DNA of 55,702 nucleotides from Gammaproteobacteria bacterium (GCA_020029535.1 JAIBJM010000008.1:1-55702); one strand, 5' to 3'. Counted from the first letter of the stretch, positions 8,898 to 18,175 are shown. Notes: generated by a model from the sequence alone, not told the origin. Numbers and translations are program-made.

Positions 8898-10955
8898 TCA
8901 CGGTTGCGTCAGGCGCAGCGCCGCTGAAATCTCTTCGATGCTGCCCAGTGGCGGCGAACACTGCGGACCGCGGCACACGTAGGCCGCGCCGCCTGCAGTG
9001 GCCGGCTTGCTGGCCAGCGCCTCGGGCAGGTGGCTCGCATCGGCCGGAATCGCCAACACCCAGCGGCGCGGCGCATACACGGCGGCCAGCTGCTTGCGCC
9101 ACGGTTCGATGATCTGTGGCGGTCCACGCAGGATCACGATCTCCGGCGGATGCAGATATTCCTCCAGCGCGGCCAGCAGCGTGGCATGTCCGTGCGGGTA
9201 GCGCTGCAGCGCGGGCCAGGCCGCGCGCAGCGTGGCTTCGGCGGCGTCGAGATAGCGCGTCTCGCCCAGCAGCCAGCCCAGCCGCAACAGCACCCAGGCC
9301 GCCACGCCATTGCCGGCTGGCAGTGCGTCGTCACTGAATGACTTGGGCCGGCTGATCAATTGTTCATGATCGTCGGCGGTGAAGAAGAAACCGCCGGCCG
9401 CCGGATCCACGAAGCGCGCCAGTACCACTTCGATCAGCTCGGTGGCGAAGGCCAGTTCATCGGCCCTGAAGCGCACGGCCAGCAGTTCCAGGATGGCATC
9501 GGCGAGAAAGACATAGTCATCGAGGTAGGCGGCGAGCCGCGCCTCGCCACCCGCGCTGGTGGCCAGCAGCCGGCCGTCGCGCCAGTGCTGACGGCGCAGG
9601 AAATCCAGCGCATCGCCGGCCGCCACCGCCCATTCATTGCGTTGCCGGCAACGCGCGGCAACAGCCAGGCCGCGGATGGCCAGTGCATTCCAGCTGGTCA
9701 GCCGCTTGTCATCGAGACCGGGCCGCACGCGCTGCATGCGCGTCGCCAGCAGTTTGCGGGTGGCCCGCGCCAGCAATGCCTCGGTGTCGGCCAGGCTGCG
9801 TTGCTGCCCGGCTGCGATCTGTTCGATGCTGCGTGCCACGACGGCGTGGTGCCAGTGCTGCTCGAAATTCGGCGGGGCGTCGAAGCCGAAGCGCGCGGTG
9901 GCCACGGCGCGTTCGTCGGCATCCAGCACTGTGTGCAGTTGCGCCACATCCCAGACGTAGTAGCGACCCTCATGACCTTCGGAATCCGCGTCCAGACTGG
10001 AATAGAAGGCGCCGTCCGGCGCGCGCATTTCCGTGAGCAGCCAGCCCACGGTGCGATCCACGGTGCCGGCGTACAGCGGCTCGCCGGTGGCCAATGCCGC
10101 TTCGGCGTAGGCGGGCAGCAGCGTGGCATTGTCGTACAGCATCTTTTCGAAATGCGGGATGGTCCAGCGCTCATCCACCGAATAGCGGTAAAAGCCGCCA
10201 TCCAGCTGATCGAACAGGCCACCCTCGGCCATCCGTGTCAGCGTCAGCGTGGCCATGTACAGCGCCTGCAGGTCGGGGGCGACGGCCGCTGCACTGGCAT
10301 GCCAGTCGCGCAGCAGGCGCTGCAGCAGCGCAGCGTGCGGAAACTTCGGCGCCTGGCCAAAGCCGCCCCATGCGGCATCCAGCGTGCGCTCCAGCTGCGC
10401 ACGGCAGGTGCGCAGCGGTTCGTCGCTGAGCGCGCCGCTGGCGGGTGGCGGATTCAGGTCGGCCAGCGCATCGGCCACCGACGCGGCGCTGTGCGCCAGC
10501 TGCTCATGGTGATCGCGGTAATAGTCGGCCACCTGCTGCAGCACATCGCCGAAGGCCGGCATGCCGTGCCGCGGCGCCTCCGGAAAGTAGGTGCCGCCGA
10601 AGAACGGTCGCTGGTCCTCATGCATCAGGAACATGGTCAGCGGCCAGCCGCCGCTCCGTCCGGTCAGCATCTGCTGCGCCAGCTGGTACAGGCGGTCGAT
10701 GTCCGGCCGTTCCTCGCGATCCACCTTGATGTTGATGAACAGCCGGTTCATCAGCGCGGCGGTGGTCGCATCCTCGAAGGATTCATGTGCCATCACATGG
10801 CACCAGTGGCAGGCGGCGTAACCCACCGACAGCAGGATGGGCTTGCGCTCGGCGCGCGCGCGCTGCAGCGCTTCGGCACCCCATGGGTACCAATCCACCG
10901 GGTTATCGGCATGCTGGCGCAGGTAGGGACTGGTTTCGCGGGCGAGACGGTTCAT
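8898..10955 (-). CDS. DUF255 thioredoxin-domain protein (YyaL/SPATA20 family)
   Basis: 685 residues. The N-terminal thioredoxin-like domain (about 1-165) has the family motif [10 protein letters not shown] and the segments [14 protein letters not shown] and GGWPLTMFL. It is followed by a long alpha/alpha-barrel region like N-acylglucosamine epimerases, and it ends with [10 protein letters not shown]. The cellular role of this conserved family is not established. The frame opens 27 bases upstream, but the ATG at 10955 gives the family N-terminus ([12 protein letters not shown]) and lies eight bases after a TATTCT box. Confidence 0.9.
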   Translation of the reverse strand: MNRLARETSPYLRQHADNPVDWYPWGAEALQRARAERKPILLSVGYAACHWCHVMAHESFEDATTAALMNRLFINIKVDREERPDIDRLYQLAQQMLTGRSGGWPLTMFLMHEDQRPFFGGTYFPEAPRHGMPAFGDVLQQVADYYRDHHEQLAHSAASVADALADLNPPPASGALSDEPLRTCRAQLERTLDAAWGGFGQAPKFPHAALLQRLLRDWHASAAAVAPDLQALYMATLTLTRMAEGGLFDQLDGGFYRYSVDERWTIPHFEKMLYDNATLLPAYAEAALATGEPLYAGTVDRTVGWLLTEMRAPDGAFYSSLDADSEGHEGRYYVWDVAQLHTVLDADERAVATARFGFDAPPNFEQHWHHAVVARSIEQIAAGQQRSLADTEALLARATRKLLATRMQRVRPGLDDKRLTSWNALAIRGLAVAARCRQRNEWAVAAGDALDFLRRQHWRDGRLLATSAGGEARLAAYLDDYVFLADAILELLAVRFRADELAFATELIEVVLARFVDPAAGGFFFTADDHEQLISRPKSFSDDALPAGNGVAAWVLLRLGWLLGETRYLDAAEATLRAAWPALQRYPHGHATLLAALEEYLHPPEIVILRGPPQIIEPWRKQLAAVYAPRRWVLAIPADASHLPEALASKPATAGGAAYVCRGPQCSPPLGSIEEISAALRLTQP

Positions 10956-10962
10956 GGCTGAG

Positions 10963-10969
10963 TAGAATA
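10963..10969. promoter_or_regulatory. Overlapping divergent -10 boxes (DUF255 gene / rlmI)
   Basis: The seven bases read TAGAATA on the plus strand and TATTCTA on the minus strand. The minus-strand TATTCT is eight bases from the DUF255 ATG. The plus-strand TAGAAT is twelve bases before the ATG of a mini-ORF leading into rlmI. One short symmetric sequence can therefore serve as the -10 element in both directions. Confidence 0.45.
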
Positions 10970-10980
10970 CGCGCCCCACC

Positions 10981-11004
10981 ATGCCGGATGCTCACCGACG
11001 ATGA
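10981..11004 (+). CDS. Seven-residue leader mini-ORF coupled to rlmI
   Basis: The ATG at 10981 opens MPDAHRR and stops at a TGA that overlaps the rlmI ATG as ATGA. It is the first ATG after the -10 box, so ribosomes could load here and reinitiate on rlmI. No peptide function is implied. It could also be chance, since rlmI itself has no strong ribosome-binding site. Confidence 0.3.
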   Translation: MPDAHRR

Positions 11005-12203
11005 CTGCAGAACAGGATGTAGCGGTGCTGCGGCTGAAGCGCGGCGAAGATCGCCGGCTGCGCGCCGGCCATCTGTGGGTGTTCTCGAACGAGATCGACA
11101 GCGACGCCACGCCGCTGCCCGATTTTGCGCCTGGCGCGTTGGCCAGGGTGCATTCTGATCGCGACCAGTTTCTGGGCTTCGCCTATGTCAATCCGCATGC
11201 GCTGATCTGTGCGCGCATCATCAGTCGCGAGGCGGCACCGCTCCCCGACCAGTCGCTGTACCAGTACCGGCTCAAAGTGGCGCTGGCACTGCGCGAGCGG
11301 CTGTATCGCGCGCCGTACTACCGGCTGGTGTTCGGCGAGTCCGACGGACTGCCCGGTCTGGTGCTGGACCGTTACGGCGACACGCTGGTGGGACAGATAG
11401 CCACGGTGGGCATGGAGAAGCTGCGGCCCGAGATCGAGGCGGCGGTGGCCGCGTTGCTGAATCCGGCCGCGCTGCTGTGGAAGAACGATGGCTCGGCGCG
11501 CGATCTGGAACAGCTGCCCCGTCAGCAGTTGGCCGCCATCGGCAAGCCGCCCGAAGAACTGACGGTGCTGGAAGGAGACCTGCGTTTCACCATGCCGCTG
11601 TCCGGCGCGCAGAAGACCGGCTGGTTCTACGACCAGACCGCCAACCGCGACACCCTGCGCCGGCTGCTGCCGCCGAACGCGCGCGTGCTGGATGTGTGCA
11701 GCTATGCCGGCGGCTGGGCGGTGTCGGCATTGCGCGCCGGCGCCCGCGAAGTGATCTGCGTCGACTCGTCCGAATCCGCGCTGGCCGTCGCGCAGCGCAA
11801 TGCCGTCGCCAATGGCTACAGCGTGAAGACGCTGCGCGGCGACATGTTCGAGGTGATGGATCAGCTGCTGCGCGATGGCGAGCGCTTCGATGCCGTGGTG
11901 CTCGATCCACCGGCCTTCATCAAGCGGCGCAAGGATATCCCGCGCGGTCAGGCCGCCTATCGCAAACTCAATCAGCTGGCAATGCGGCTGCTGGAGCGTG
12001 ATGCGCTTCTGGTCAGCTGCTCATGCTCTTTTCATCTGGGTGCCGGCGAGCTGGTGGAGCTGATCCAGGCCGCTGCCCGCAATTCCGGGCGTTTTGCCCA
12101 GATCCTGGTGGCCGGCGGGCAGTCTCCCGATCATCCGGTGCACCCGGCCATTCCGGAAACCCGTTATCTGAAGGCCTTCTTCTGCCGCGTGATGCGCGAG
12201 TGA
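11001..12203 (+). CDS. rlmI: 23S rRNA (cytosine1962-C5)-methyltransferase, RlmI family
   Basis: A 400-residue class I SAM-dependent methyltransferase that makes m5C in 23S rRNA. It has an N-terminal PUA domain (about 5-75: RAGHLWVFSNEI), a central EEHEE-type region, then the Rossmann domain with VLDVCSYAGGWAVSA for SAM binding, VVLDPPAF, and the catalytic Cys in SCSCSFH. The ending (HPAIPETRYLKAFFCR) is typical of RlmI. It follows a divergent promoter region and precedes lgt by 34 bases. Confidence 0.92.
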   Translation: MTAEQDVAVLRLKRGEDRRLRAGHLWVFSNEIDSDATPLPDFAPGALARVHSDRDQFLGFAYVNPHALICARIISREAAPLPDQSLYQYRLKVALALRERLYRAPYYRLVFGESDGLPGLVLDRYGDTLVGQIATVGMEKLRPEIEAAVAALLNPAALLWKNDGSARDLEQLPRQQLAAIGKPPEELTVLEGDLRFTMPLSGAQKTGWFYDQTANRDTLRRLLPPNARVLDVCSYAGGWAVSALRAGAREVICVDSSESALAVAQRNAVANGYSVKTLRGDMFEVMDQLLRDGERFDAVVLDPPAFIKRRKDIPRGQAAYRKLNQLAMRLLERDALLVSCSCSFHLGAGELVELIQAAARNSGRFAQILVAGGQSPDHPVHPAIPETRYLKAFFCRVMRE

Positions 12204-12220
12204 GAAGCCGGCAAACCCGC

Positions 12221-12226
12221 TAGAAT
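12221..12226 (+). promoter_or_regulatory. -10 box upstream of lgt
   Basis: TAGAAT eleven bases before the lgt ATG predicts a 5' leader of only a few bases. There is no Shine-Dalgarno sequence between. Confidence 0.4.
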
Positions 12227-12237
12227 CACTGCGCCTC

Positions 12238-13056
12238 ATGCTGAGCTATCCGCATATCGACCCGGTCGCGCTGAACCTCGGCCCGATCCGCATCCACTGG
12301 TACGGCATCATGTATCTGGTGGCCTTTGGCGCCGCCTGGTGGCTGGCGCGGCATCGCGCGGCGAAGCCCGGCTCCACCTGGAATGCCCGCGACGTCGACG
12401 ATTTCGTCTTCTACGCCATGCTGGGTGCGATTGTCGGCGGACGCATCGGCTACGTGCTGTTCTACGGCACGGCGCTGTGGCGCGCCGACCTGTGGTATCC
12501 GCTGAAGATCTGGCAGGGCGGCATGTCCTTCCACGGCGGGCTCATCGGCGTGCTGGTGTCGATCGCCATCTTCGCGTGGCAGCGTGGCCGGCGCATTGGC
12601 GATGTGTTCGATTTCGGCGCGCCGCTGCCGGGCATCGGGCTGTGCGCGGGGCGCCTGGGCAATTTCATCAATGGCGAACTGTGGGGCGCGCCGACCAGCG
12701 TGCCCTGGGCCATGCTGGTGCCCGATCCGTCCGGCGGTTTGCCGGTGGCGCGTCACCCCTCGCAGCTGTATGAGGCCGCGCTGGAAGGCCTGGTGCTGTT
12801 CGTGATCCTGTGGTGGTTCACGTCGCGGCCACGGCCGCGCTATGCAGCGTCGGCACTGTTCCTGATCCTCTATTCGCTGGCACGCATTGCGGTGGAATTC
12901 GTGCGCGTGCCGGATGAACAGATCGGCTACTTCGCCAGCGGCTGGCTGACCATGGGCCAGATACTTTCGCTGCCCATGCTGATCGCCGGCGTGGTGCTGG
13001 CCCTGCTGGCCTGGCGCCGTCGCGAGCCTTCGGGCAATTACACGGCCGGATCATGA
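12238..13056 (+). CDS. lgt: Prolipoprotein diacylglyceryl transferase
   Basis: Inner-membrane enzyme transferring diacylglycerol from phosphatidylglycerol to the lipobox cysteine of prolipoproteins. The 272 residues carry about seven hydrophobic segments. Conserved pieces are [11 protein letters not shown] near the N-terminus, FHGGLIG, the Lgt signature [13 protein letters not shown] and HPSQLYEA. Clients of this pathway are encoded in the window (RlpA, the PLD lipoprotein and two small lipoproteins). The stop overlaps thyA (ATGA); lgt-thyA adjacency is common in proteobacteria. Confidence 0.96.
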   Translation: MLSYPHIDPVALNLGPIRIHWYGIMYLVAFGAAWWLARHRAAKPGSTWNARDVDDFVFYAMLGAIVGGRIGYVLFYGTALWRADLWYPLKIWQGGMSFHGGLIGVLVSIAIFAWQRGRRIGDVFDFGAPLPGIGLCAGRLGNFINGELWGAPTSVPWAMLVPDPSGGLPVARHPSQLYEAALEGLVLFVILWWFTSRPRPRYAASALFLILYSLARIAVEFVRVPDEQIGYFASGWLTMGQILSLPMLIAGVVLALLAWRRREPSGNYTAGS

Positions 13057-13847
13057 AGCAGTATCTGCAGCTGCTGCGCCAGGTGCGCGAGCAGGGGGCG
13101 GAGAAGGCAGATCGCACCGGCACCGGCACACGCTCGCTGTTCGGCGCGCAGCTGCGCTTCGACCTGTCGGCTGGCTTCCCGCTGGTTACCACCAAGAAAG
13201 TCCACCTGAAGTCGATGGTGCACGAACTGCTGTGGTTCCTGCGCGGCGACACCAACACCGCGTATCTGCGCGAACATGGTGTCACCATCTGGGACGAGTG
13301 GGCCGACGACAATGGTGAACTCGGGCCGGTGTACGGCCATCAGTGGCGCGCCTGGGATGCCGCTGACGGCCGGCACGTGGACCAGATCAGCGAAGCCCTG
13401 CGGCTGATCCGCAGCAATCCGGATTCGCGCCGCATCCTGGTCAGCGCCTGGAATGTCGGCGAGCTGCCGAAGATGGCGCTGCAGCCCTGCCACGTGCTGT
13501 TCCAGTTCTACGTTGCGGGCGGCAAGCTCAGCTGCCAGCTTTACCAGCGCAGTGCCGACCTGTTTCTGGGCGTGCCTTTCAATATCGCTTCCTATGCGCT
13601 GCTGACGCACATGCTGGCGCAGCAGGCTGACCTCGCGGTCGGCGACTTCATCTGGACCGGCGGCGACACGCACCTGTATTCGAATCACTTCGAGCAGGCC
13701 GACCTGCAGTTGTCGCGGACGCCGCTGGCGCTGCCGCGCCTCTCCATGCGGCGCCGGCCGGCCAACATTTTCGACTATCAGTATGAGGACTTTGAATTCG
13801 TGGATTACCAGTTTCATCCCGCCATCAAGGCGCCAGTAGCCGTATGA
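13053..13847 (+). CDS. thyA: Thymidylate synthase
   Basis: Converts dUMP and methylene-THF to dTMP and dihydrofolate. It has 264 residues, the same length as the E. coli enzyme. The catalytic Cys is about C146 in [11 protein letters not shown]. Also present are ADRTGTGT, the double Arg ([11 protein letters not shown]), the QRSAD dUMP contact and the C-terminal Val. The dihydrofolate it makes would be reduced by FolA, encoded about 2.4 kb downstream on the same strand. ATGA overlaps occur at both ends. Confidence 0.97.
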   Translation: MKQYLQLLRQVREQGAEKADRTGTGTRSLFGAQLRFDLSAGFPLVTTKKVHLKSMVHELLWFLRGDTNTAYLREHGVTIWDEWADDNGELGPVYGHQWRAWDAADGRHVDQISEALRLIRSNPDSRRILVSAWNVGELPKMALQPCHVLFQFYVAGGKLSCQLYQRSADLFLGVPFNIASYALLTHMLAQQADLAVGDFIWTGGDTHLYSNHFEQADLQLSRTPLALPRLSMRRRPANIFDYQYEDFEFVDYQFHPAIKAPVAV

Positions 13848-14350
13848 GCACAGCAAACAAACCTTATTTCAAGGTGCGCCGTTCACGCGTGCACGGCAAG
13901 GGCGCCTTCGCGACGCGCAAGATCCGCAAGGGCACCCGCATCACCGAGTATCTGGGCGATCGCATCTCGCACAAGGAAGCGGACGAGCGCTACGACTCCA
14001 AGACCACTGACGACAACCACACCTTCCTGTTCATCGTCGATCGCGGCATCGTCATCGATGCGGGGGTTGACGGCAATGACGCGCGCTTCATCAATCATGG
14101 TTGCGATCCGAACTGCGAATCGGTGACCGAAGAGCGCCGCGTGTTCATCGAGGCTCTCCGCACCATCCAGCCCGGCGAGGAACTGAAGTACGACTATTCG
14201 ATCGGGCGCGACGATTCCGATCCCGCCAACGTCGACGAAATTTTTGCCTGCCGCTGTGGGGCCGAAAAATGCCGCGGCACCATGCTGTGGCCGGCCAAGC
14301 GGCCCAAGAAGCGCAAGAAAGCCAAGCGCAAGAAGGCGCGCCGCGCCTGA
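13844..14350 (+). CDS. SET-domain protein (putative protein-lysine methyltransferase) with post-SET and Lys-rich tail
   Basis: 168 residues. The SET domain (about 8-118) has [15 protein letters not shown], the SAM/substrate motif [11 protein letters not shown] and the catalytic-type Tyr in LKYDYS. A post-SET cysteine cluster follows ([10 protein letters not shown]), which with the Cys of NHGCDPNC would bind zinc. The last ~25 residues are almost all Lys/Arg, like a histone tail or nucleic-acid-binding extension. The substrate is unknown. The start overlaps thyA (ATGA), so it is co-translated with a nucleotide gene. Codon use resembles its neighbours. Confidence 0.85.
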   Translation: MSTANKPYFKVRRSRVHGKGAFATRKIRKGTRITEYLGDRISHKEADERYDSKTTDDNHTFLFIVDRGIVIDAGVDGNDARFINHGCDPNCESVTEERRVFIEALRTIQPGEELKYDYSIGRDDSDPANVDEIFACRCGAEKCRGTMLWPAKRPKKRKKAKRKKARRA

Positions 14351-14371
14351 CGCGGAGCAACGGAGTCATCG

Positions 14372-16234
14372 ATGTCGCACAGAAAGTTGACCGGTGGCGC
14401 CGTACTCGGTGCGATGGGCGTGGTGTACGGCGACATCGGCACCAGTCCGCTGTATGCGCTGGAAACCTCACTGAATGCGGCCGGCGGCAGCAATGCCGGC
14501 CCCGCCGGGCTGTTCGGCGTGCTGTCGCTGATGTTCTGGAGCCTGCTGATCATCGTCACGCTGAAATACGTGGTGCTGATGCTGCGGGCCGACAACCACG
14601 GCGAGGGCGGCATCCTGTCGCTGTACACGCTGGTGCAGGAGCAGCTCGGCGATGCGGCGCGCTGGGCGCGCCCGGTGGTGGCGCTGGCGGTGCTGGGCGC
14701 GGCGTTGTTCTACTGCGATGCGCTGATCACGCCGGCGATCTCGGTGCTGAGCGCCGTCGAAGGCCTGGAGCTGATCAGTCCGGCGGCGCATGACGCCGTC
14801 ATTCCGGTCACGCTGATCATCATCGTGCTGTTGTTCGCGATCCAGAGCCGTGGCACCGAACGCGTCGGCCGGCTGTTCGGGCCGGTGATGCTGCTCTGGT
14901 TTGCCACGCTGGCGGTAACGGGCTTCCACGCCATCCTGGGCAATCCGCAGGTGCTGCAGGCCCTCGACCCGCGCTTCGGCATTGCGCTGCTGACGCAGCA
15001 CCCGCTGCTGTCGCTGGCCATTCTGGGCGGCGTGTTCCTGACGCTGACCGGCGGCGAGGCGCTGTATGCCGACATGGGCCATTTCGGCGCCGGTCCGGTA
15101 CGTGTGGCCTGGTTCGTACTGGTGTGGCCATCGCTGCTGCTGAGCTACTTCGGCCAGGGCGCGCTGATTCTCGGCAACCCGGCTGCGTTGCATCTGCCGT
15201 TGTATGCACTGATCGACCCAGCCTGGCTGCCGGCCATGGTGATACTGGCCACTGCGGCCACCATCATTGCTTCGCAGGCCACGATCTCCGGCGCGTTTTC
15301 GGTGACGCGCCAGGCCATCCAGCTCGACCTGCTGCCGCGCCTGCGCATCCTGCAGACCTCGGCGCGCGAACACGGCCAGATCTTCATTCCGGTGGTCAAT
15401 GCGCTGCTGCTGGTTGCCGTGTGCGTGTTCGTGCTGGGCTTCGGCTCCTCGTCGGCGCTGGCGGCGGCCTATGGCGCTGCGGTGGCCGGTACCATGTTCA
15501 TCACGACGGTACTCGGCGCGCTGCTGGCGCGACGCAAGTGGAAGTGGCCGTTATGGCTGGTGGCGCTGGTGTTCGGCACGCTGCTGCTGATCGATTTCGT
15601 CTACCTGCTGGCCAATCTGACCAAGTTCAGCCAGGGCGCCTGGGTGCCGTTGCTGCTGGCGGCCATCATGTTCGGCATCTTCATGACCTGGCGCATGGGC
15701 CGCCGTCTGCTGCGCGCCGCTTTGCGCGAAGTGGCGGTGCCGCTGACGAAACTGCCGGAACTGCTGCAGCAGGCCACACGTGTGCCTGGTACCGCGGTGT
15801 TTCTGGCCAGCGATCCGCGCTACGTGCCCACGGCCTTCATGCGCAACTTCGAGCACAATCATGTGGCGCATGAACGCATCATCCTGCTGAATCTGGAGAT
15901 CGTGCGTTCGCCACGCCAGGACCCGGCCGATCGCGTGCGCTTCGAGCAGCTGTATCCGGACGTGCACGCGGTGACGGCGCGTTTCGGCTTCATGGAAACG
16001 CCTGATGTCAGCGAGGCGCTGAAGCAGTGTCGCGCGCGCGGCTTGAAGCTGTTTGCCAACGATTGCTCGTTTTTCCTCGGCTGGCATCTGGTGGTGCCGC
16101 GACCGCGCAGCGGCTACGACGGCATGCGCCGGCGCCTGTTCGCCTGGATGCAACGCCGCAGTACGCAGGCCGCCGAATTTTTCCGCATGCCGGAACGGCG
16201 CGTGGTCGTGCTGGGCACGCAGATCGAGCTGTAG
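14372..16234 (+). CDS. kup: Kup-type low-affinity potassium uptake protein
   Basis: 620-residue inner-membrane K+ transporter, probably K+/H+ symport. The signature VYGDIGTSPLYAL is at the N-terminus. About twelve hydrophobic segments fill residues 10-430, with GGEALYADMGHFG and FSVTRQA in between, and a cytosolic C-terminal region follows. A GGAG-type ribosome site (cgcggagcaacgg) precedes the ATG. It lies between the SET-domain gene and folA, a position that does not suggest a specific role. Confidence 0.95.
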   Translation: MSHRKLTGGAVLGAMGVVYGDIGTSPLYALETSLNAAGGSNAGPAGLFGVLSLMFWSLLIIVTLKYVVLMLRADNHGEGGILSLYTLVQEQLGDAARWARPVVALAVLGAALFYCDALITPAISVLSAVEGLELISPAAHDAVIPVTLIIIVLLFAIQSRGTERVGRLFGPVMLLWFATLAVTGFHAILGNPQVLQALDPRFGIALLTQHPLLSLAILGGVFLTLTGGEALYADMGHFGAGPVRVAWFVLVWPSLLLSYFGQGALILGNPAALHLPLYALIDPAWLPAMVILATAATIIASQATISGAFSVTRQAIQLDLLPRLRILQTSAREHGQIFIPVVNALLLVAVCVFVLGFGSSSALAAAYGAAVAGTMFITTVLGALLARRKWKWPLWLVALVFGTLLLIDFVYLLANLTKFSQGAWVPLLLAAIMFGIFMTWRMGRRLLRAALREVAVPLTKLPELLQQATRVPGTAVFLASDPRYVPTAFMRNFEHNHVAHERIILLNLEIVRSPRQDPADRVRFEQLYPDVHAVTARFGFMETPDVSEALKQCRARGLKLFANDCSFFLGWHLVVPRPRSGYDGMRRRLFAWMQRRSTQAAEFFRMPERRVVVLGTQIEL

Positions 16235-16237
16235 CGT

Positions 16238-16726
16238 ATGAAAGTAGCCCTGGTGGCGGCCGTCGCGACCAATGGCGTGATCGGCCGCGGCGGTGCATTG
16301 CCGTGGCATCTGCCCGATGACCTGAAACACTTCAAGGCCGTGACCATCGGCAAGCCCATACTGATGGGCCGCCGCACCTTCGCCTCGATCGGCCGCGCGC
16401 TGCCGGGCCGGCGCAATCTGCTGCTGACGCATGCCGAGCGCGCACCGGTGGCCGGTGTCGAGATCGTGCGCTCGCTGGACGAAGCCATCGAAAGCTGCAA
16501 GGACGCCGTCGAACTGTGCGTGATCGGTGGCGCCGAGGTGTATCGGCTCACGCTGCCGCGCGCCGAGCGCATCTACCTGACGCGCGTGCACGCCGACATC
16601 GACGGCGATGTGTTCTTCCCTGAATTCGATCTCTCGGCCTGGCGCGAGCTGGAGCGCAACGAGCATCCGCCAGATGCGCGGCATGAGTACGGTATGACTT
16701 TTCTGACTTACGAACGGCAAACATAG
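16238..16726 (+). CDS. folA: Dihydrofolate reductase
   Basis: Reduces dihydrofolate to tetrahydrofolate with NADPH. It has 162 residues. The active-site Asp is in [13 protein letters not shown], followed by [19 protein letters not shown] for NADPH binding and VIGGAEVYR. The start is three bases after kup. With thyA in the same run of genes it closes the dTMP/folate cycle. Confidence 0.96.
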   Translation: MKVALVAAVATNGVIGRGGALPWHLPDDLKHFKAVTIGKPILMGRRTFASIGRALPGRRNLLLTHAERAPVAGVEIVRSLDEAIESCKDAVELCVIGGAEVYRLTLPRAERIYLTRVHADIDGDVFFPEFDLSAWRELERNEHPPDARHEYGMTFLTYERQT

Positions 16727-16737
16727 GAGATTCGACC

Positions 16738-17238
16738 ATGGCACAGACAGTCACGTTGCGCGGTACGCCGGTAGCGATCAAGGGCAATTTTCCGCAGAAG
16801 GGCACAACAGCACCGCCGTTTTCGCTGGTGGGGACCAAGCTCGACAACCTCGGGCTCGAGGCCTTCGCCGGCAAGCGCAAGATCCTCAACATTTTTCCGA
16901 GCATCGACACGCCCACTTGCGCGACGTCGGTACGGCAGTTCAACGCCAAGGCCAATGGGCTGACGAACACGGTGGTGCTGTGCATCTCCGCCGACCTGCC
17001 GTTCGCGCAGTCGAGATTCTGCGGCGCTGAGGGGCTGAGCAACGTGGTGTCGCTGTCGACGATGCGCGGCCGCAAGTTCCTGCAGGATTATGGCGTCGAG
17101 ATTGCCGATGGCCCGCTCGAAGGTGTGGCCGCGCGGGCGGTGGTGGTGCTGGACGAGAACAACCGGGTTCTGCACAGCGAGCTGGTGGCGCAGATCAGCG
17201 ATGAGCCGAATTACGACGCGGCGTTGGCGGTGCTGTAA
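16738..17238 (+). CDS. tpx: Thiol peroxidase, atypical 2-Cys peroxiredoxin
   Basis: Thioredoxin-dependent lipid/H2O2 peroxidase, 166 residues. The peroxidatic Cys61 is in [11 protein letters not shown] and the resolving Cys95 in QSRFCGAEG, the spacing of Tpx. The Thr two residues before the first Cys belongs to the PxxxT/SxxC motif. A clear Shine-Dalgarno (aggag) sits eight bases before the ATG. Palindromic element A begins eleven bases after the stop and may act as its 3' end. Confidence 0.96.
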   Translation: MAQTVTLRGTPVAIKGNFPQKGTTAPPFSLVGTKLDNLGLEAFAGKRKILNIFPSIDTPTCATSVRQFNAKANGLTNTVVLCISADLPFAQSRFCGAEGLSNVVSLSTMRGRKFLQDYGVEIADGPLEGVAARAVVVLDENNRVLHSELVAQISDEPNYDAALAVL

Positions 17239-17248
17239 CCAGTTCGTT

Positions 17249-17453
17249 CTGTGTGCGCCGGCGCTGACCGGTTGGGCCGGTCACAGGGCGGGGTCGGGCG
17301 CGCTTCAATGAAAGGCGCGGACGCCTTTCATTGGCGTGCCCTCGCAATGGCCGGCGCCTCGCGAAGGTAAACCATCGCTCGGCGCTGATCGGCCATTGCT
17401 CGGCGCCCGACACGCCTGTACCCGGCCCAGCCGGTCAGCGCCGGTGCACACAG
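17249..17453 (+). repeat. Palindromic element copy A (forward)
   Basis: About 205 bases. Outer arms of ~30 bases (from 17249 and back from 17453) are complementary except at two positions, both G-U pairs if the plus strand is RNA. Inside lie a conserved junction stem (GTCGGGCGC with GCGCCCGAC), hairpin HP1 (17306-17333: 12-bp stem, loop CGGA) and hairpin HP2 (GCAATGGCCG with CGGCCATTGC, capped by a smaller GCGA/TCGC stem with a TAAA-type loop). It starts eleven bases after the tpx stop. See copies B-D and the findings. Confidence 0.85.
17306..17333. terminator. HP1 hairpin of element A, possible tpx terminator
   Basis: Perfect 12-bp stem with a four-base loop; the right arm carries CCTTTC. 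The T run is short, so termination would be weak. It is the only hairpin of this type downstream of tpx. Confidence 0.35.
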
Positions 17454-17653
17454 CACAGCACTGGTCTCCGCATGCATGTGGCTTTGAGGGATTTGTTCAG
17501 CGTCAGATGATGTGTTCGGCGTTGACGGCGTGAATCTGGCGGTGTGTAGTCGGTTGGTGGGATTGCGGACTTCTTACCTTTTTCTGCCGCTGAATCGCGA
17601 CAATACAAACATCGCATCTATGCGGTCTTGCTCTTGATTAAAGCGACGAAGAG
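17454..17653. other. Non-coding gap, no gene seen
   Basis: Between element A and the next small gene, on the same side as tpx. No frame with coding character was found. A GCGTTGACGGCG stretch near 17518 resembles the outer arm of element D and may be a decayed fragment. The last bases include a weak GAAGAG ribosome site for the gene at 17654. Confidence 0.5.
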
Positions 17654-17875
17654 ATGAAACAACTCACCGAACATCAGGCGTTTTTGGCAATGTTCGCCTT
17701 CCTAGAGCACCAGTGGAGACTCCGTGGGAGTGACGATTTGGCTGCGCTCCTGAGTGATCTCTCGCTGTTGCCGGATGGTTCCACGGCGGACCCGGCCATG
17801 AAGGAAGATTGGGCCTTGGCAATGTCAGCCGCAATTTCCGGCGGTGTGGACGCACGACTTCAGTTGAGAGGGTAG
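17654..17875 (+). CDS. Small hypothetical protein (73 aa)
   Basis: A short acidic soluble protein with no signal peptide or membrane segment. The sequence is built around QAFLAMFAFLEHQW, then SDDLAALLSDLSLLPDGS and a KEDWALAM segment, suggesting a helical fold. The family looks familiar from accessory and toxin/immunity neighbourhoods, but I cannot name it or give a function. GAAGAG six bases upstream supports the ATG. Codon use is less GC-biased than the housekeeping genes, consistent with acquired DNA. It is followed four bases later by a HicB-like fragment. Confidence 0.6.
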   Translation: MKQLTEHQAFLAMFAFLEHQWRLRGSDDLAALLSDLSLLPDGSTADPAMKEDWALAMSAAISGGVDARLQLRG

Positions 17876-17878
17876 GGT

Positions 17879-18172
17879 GTGATGAATGTGCGTCACTCTG
17901 ACAAGCCGCCGGTTCCGATTCGCGCAGGCGGCATGTTTGCGCTCGCGGCACGAAGCTCGCGTCATTTCCTGACCGGAAGCCGAAGCACAAACCACTGCCG
18001 CATAACGCGTTTTGGTTCGAGCATCCGAGAGCGGTTTTACTGCCTCGATCCGGAAACGGGAGCCGCGACTCAAGGTGAATGCGTTGAGGAGGTTATTGCG
18101 AATCTCCGGGAAGCTATGGGGCTTTATCTGGAGGAGTTTCCGCTCGTTGTTCCCGGCCTGGCACCGGGCTGA
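17879..18172 (+). CDS. HicB-like C-terminal segment, probably a degraded antitoxin gene
   Basis: 97 codons from GTG (17879) or ATG (17882). Only the second half has family character: RFYCLDPETGAATQGECVEEVIANLREAMGLYLEEFP matches the end of HicB antitoxins (TQG, leucine-rich helix, ending LYLEE). The first ~50 residues are Arg/Ser-rich and lack the HicB N-terminal strand, suggesting a frameshift or replaced 5' part. No hicA partner is adjacent. An intact novel protein cannot be excluded. Confidence 0.4.
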   Translation: MMNVRHSDKPPVPIRAGGMFALAARSSRHFLTGSRSTNHCRITRFGSSIRERFYCLDPETGAATQGECVEEVIANLREAMGLYLEEFPLVVPGLAPG

Positions 18173-18175
18173 CGT

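Noticed and set aside
9360-10961. 533-codon frame opposite the DUF255 gene
   Set aside because: No family features, and the opposite strand encodes a full protein with CHWCH and other conserved motifs.
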